Source: Tatumella terrea
Lineage (GTDB): Bacteria > Pseudomonadota > Gammaproteobacteria > Enterobacterales > Enterobacteriaceae
Length of the DNA: 64,000 nucleotides
Assembly (NCBI RefSeq): GCF_039523755.1
Contig: NZ_BAAAFX010000006.1
Span: 380,141 to 444,140 of the forward strand
Reading direction: 5' to 3'
In this document: positions 62,515 to 64,000 of the stretch, in pieces
Layout of the letters: every line of letters starts with the position of its first letter
Position numbering within the stretch: position 1 is the stretch's first letter
Notes under the pieces: generated by a model
Databases searched by the model: none
Seen by the model: the letters and a program-made list of their open reading frames with translations, nothing else
Told to the model about the DNA's origin: nothing
Position numbers and translations under genes: made by a program

Positions 62515-63672
62515 ATGAAAGCAATAATTATTGGCGCCGGTATTGGCGGGATGAGTACAGCCCTGGCGCTTGGCCGGTGTGGTTATGATGCTGACGTCTA
62601 TGAAGCCGTCAAAGAGATCAGGCCAGTGGGTGCCGCCATCTCTGTCTGGCCAAACGGGGTAAAATGCCTCAATTACCTTGGCCTGCGTGATTCGGTAAAA
62701 GCACTGGGCGGCAATATGGCCTGGATGGCTTACCGTGATTATATCAGCGGGAACGATATGACCCGTTTCAGTATGGCGCCTCTGGTGTCGCGTGTCGGTG
62801 AATCCCCCTATCCGGTCGCCCGGGCCGAGCTTCAGCAGTTGCTGATTGAAAGTTACCCTGCAGAAAAAATCCACTTTGGTAAGCGTGTTTGCCGGATAGA
62901 ACAGGACGCAGAAGGTGTCAGCGTCTGGTTTGATGACCAGAGTCATGCCAGAGGAGATTTTCTTATCGCCGCCGACGGCACTCACTCCGTGGTACGCGAA
63001 TATGTGCGGGGGTTCCCTACCGAGCGTCGCTATGCCGGTTATGTGAACTGGAACGGACTGGTGAGCATCGATGAGTCGATTGCGCCCGCGGATCAATGGA
63101 CAACGTATGTCGGTGAAGGTAAACGCGTGTCCCTGATGCCGGTCAGTGATAACCGCTTCTACTTCTTTTTTGATGTTCCGCTGCCGAAGGGCTTAAAGGA
63201 AGATCGCAGTACGGTCAGAGAAGACCTGAAAGGCTACTTCCGCGGATGGGCACCACCGGTGCAACGGCTGATCGATGCTATTGACCCGCAAACCACCAAC
63301 CGGGTGGAGATCCACGATATAGAACCTTTCATGGAGTTTGTTAAAGGTCGCGTGGCACTGCTGGGCGATGCTGCACACAGCACGACGCCGGATATCGGCC
63401 AGGGGGGCTGTGCAGCCATGGAAGATGCCGTGGTACTGGCCTCGGTACTGGCATCGCATTCACTGAGTCTGGAAGACAGTCTGTTACGTTATCAGCAGCG
63501 CCGGAATGAGCGCGTCAAAGACCTGATCCTGAAAGCCCGTAAGCGCTGTGATGTCACCCACGCCAAAGACCCTCAGGTCACCGAAGCCTGGTATCAGGCA
63601 CTCACCCGTGAAGATGGCGTCAATGTGCTGGCCGGAATGTGTGAAACCATCGAAGGCGGGCCATTGGGCTGA
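62515..63672 (+). CDS. hpxO: FAD-dependent urate hydroxylase HpxO
   Basis: The ATG at 62515 (MKAIIIGAGIGGMSTALALG) follows AAGGAGAGAAG, giving 385 residues as in Klebsiella HpxO. Group A flavin monooxygenase motifs are visible: the N-terminal GxGxxG, DFLIAADGTHS, and GDAAHSTTPDIGQGGCAAMEDA. Long stretches match HpxO closely (VKEIRPVGAAISVWPNGVK, AGYVNWNGLV, KARKRCDVTH). It converts urate to 5-hydroxyisourate with NADH and O2 in purine catabolism. Other hpx genes, if present, lie beyond the window. Nitrogen control is indicated by the sigma54 and NtrC-like sites. Confidence 0.94.
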   Translation: MKAIIIGAGIGGMSTALALGRCGYDADVYEAVKEIRPVGAAISVWPNGVKCLNYLGLRDSVKALGGNMAWMAYRDYISGNDMTRFSMAPLVSRVGESPYPVARAELQQLLIESYPAEKIHFGKRVCRIEQDAEGVSVWFDDQSHARGDFLIAADGTHSVVREYVRGFPTERRYAGYVNWNGLVSIDESIAPADQWTTYVGEGKRVSLMPVSDNRFYFFFDVPLPKGLKEDRSTVREDLKGYFRGWAPPVQRLIDAIDPQTTNRVEIHDIEPFMEFVKGRVALLGDAAHSTTPDIGQGGCAAMEDAVVLASVLASHSLSLEDSLLRYQQRRNERVKDLILKARKRCDVTHAKDPQVTEAWYQALTREDGVNVLAGMCETIEGGPLG

Positions 63673-64000
63673 TGATGGGACCAGCAGCTCTGTACCCGTA
63701 CCATGCCGGTTATCCGCCGGCATTTTACTCCATGATGCCGGACGTCCCCGGCCTCGTCAGCAGGCTCAGTGAGTCACCGGATGTCATCGCGTACACTCGC
63801 GATAGCTGACTAAACCCGTCCCGGAATAGCTTTCCTTACAGCGTCTTTAACAGATAACTTTCTGTACCGTGAGACGCAACGCTTAAGGCTCCTGAATGGG
63901 ATCATGCACCAATCCGGGCTACGCCTGGCAATTCTCTGCGGCCCGGTATTCCGGGCTATCAGCGAATAAAATGGCTTAGCGGCGGTCCTTCTGGCATTCA
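63673..64000. other. Region downstream of hpxO
   Basis: No gene recognised up to the window end. No clear terminator was identified. Confidence 0.4.

Overview
The window looks like a chromosomal segment of a GC-rich member of the Enterobacterales. An Erwiniaceae-type genome such as Tatumella or Pantoea fits best: there are recognisable enterobacterial genes (the rut pyrimidine operon, ybiI, ygjP, a nudI remnant, an HpxO-type urate hydroxylase, a FosA-type enzyme) together with a periplasmic FAD/cytochrome sugar-acid dehydrogenase of the kind common in ketogluconate-forming Erwiniaceae. The genus is an inference. No rRNA, tRNA or CRISPR was seen.

Layout. 0-6.7 kb: a GIY-YIG nuclease gene abuts a 5'-truncated FAD oxidoreductase, followed by a catabolic cluster (GNAT, 2-hydroxyacid dehydrogenase, M20 amidohydrolase, dead class III aminotransferase, Lrp regulator). 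6.7-21.6 kb: small detoxification and regulatory units, including a TetR/CurA/DJ-1/DUF1330 unit with two visible operator copies, MFS, AraC/SDR, FosA-like, GNAT, alpha/beta hydrolases, LysR/MDR and LysE. The gaps hold a heptanucleotide satellite and longer degenerate repeats. 21.7-28.7 kb: rutABCD-FG with divergent rutR, a sigma54-type promoter and a RutR box. rutE is missing from its usual place between rutD and rutF and lies alone beyond rutR. 28.8-35.7 kb: carbonic anhydrase, glutamine amidotransferase, DHA2-type MFS, two convergent LysR genes, YciI and an FAH-family enzyme. 35.8-37.6 kb: noncoding, with a 117-bp repeat in four tandem copies and a perfect LexA box that has no evident gene. 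37.6-41.5 kb: membrane dehydrogenase operon (small subunit, tri-haem cytochrome c, GMC flavoprotein), with a remnant of a second cytochrome c just downstream.

41.8-44.1 kb is an AT-rich islet with two HEPN-type proteins (one with an intact R-x4-H motif, one DUF4145), the second bracketed by 17-bp direct repeats. 45.5-48.5 kb is a tightly overlapping nitroreductase / short acyl-adenylating ligase / atypical thiolase operon of unknown product, divergent from an EamA exporter. 48.8-52.6 kb carries a PchB-like lyase and the diaminobutyrate aminotransferase/decarboxylase pair that makes 1,3-diaminopropane. 52.9-61.9 kb is an accessory zone: degraded Tn3-family remnants, orphan lipoproteins and small unknown proteins, a 214-bp duplication, four copies of an imperfect palindromic element, and a DUF1493 gene pair. 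The window closes with an HpxO-type urate hydroxylase preceded by a sigma54 promoter and two NtrC-like sites.

The clearest functional theme is nitrogen scavenging: uracil breakdown (rut) and urate oxidation (hpxO) both show sigma54-type promoters, alongside an amino-acid or amine catabolic cluster. The clearest candidates for undescribed biology are the HEPN islet, the nitroreductase-ligase-thiolase operon, the four-copy palindromic element and the orphan SOS box.
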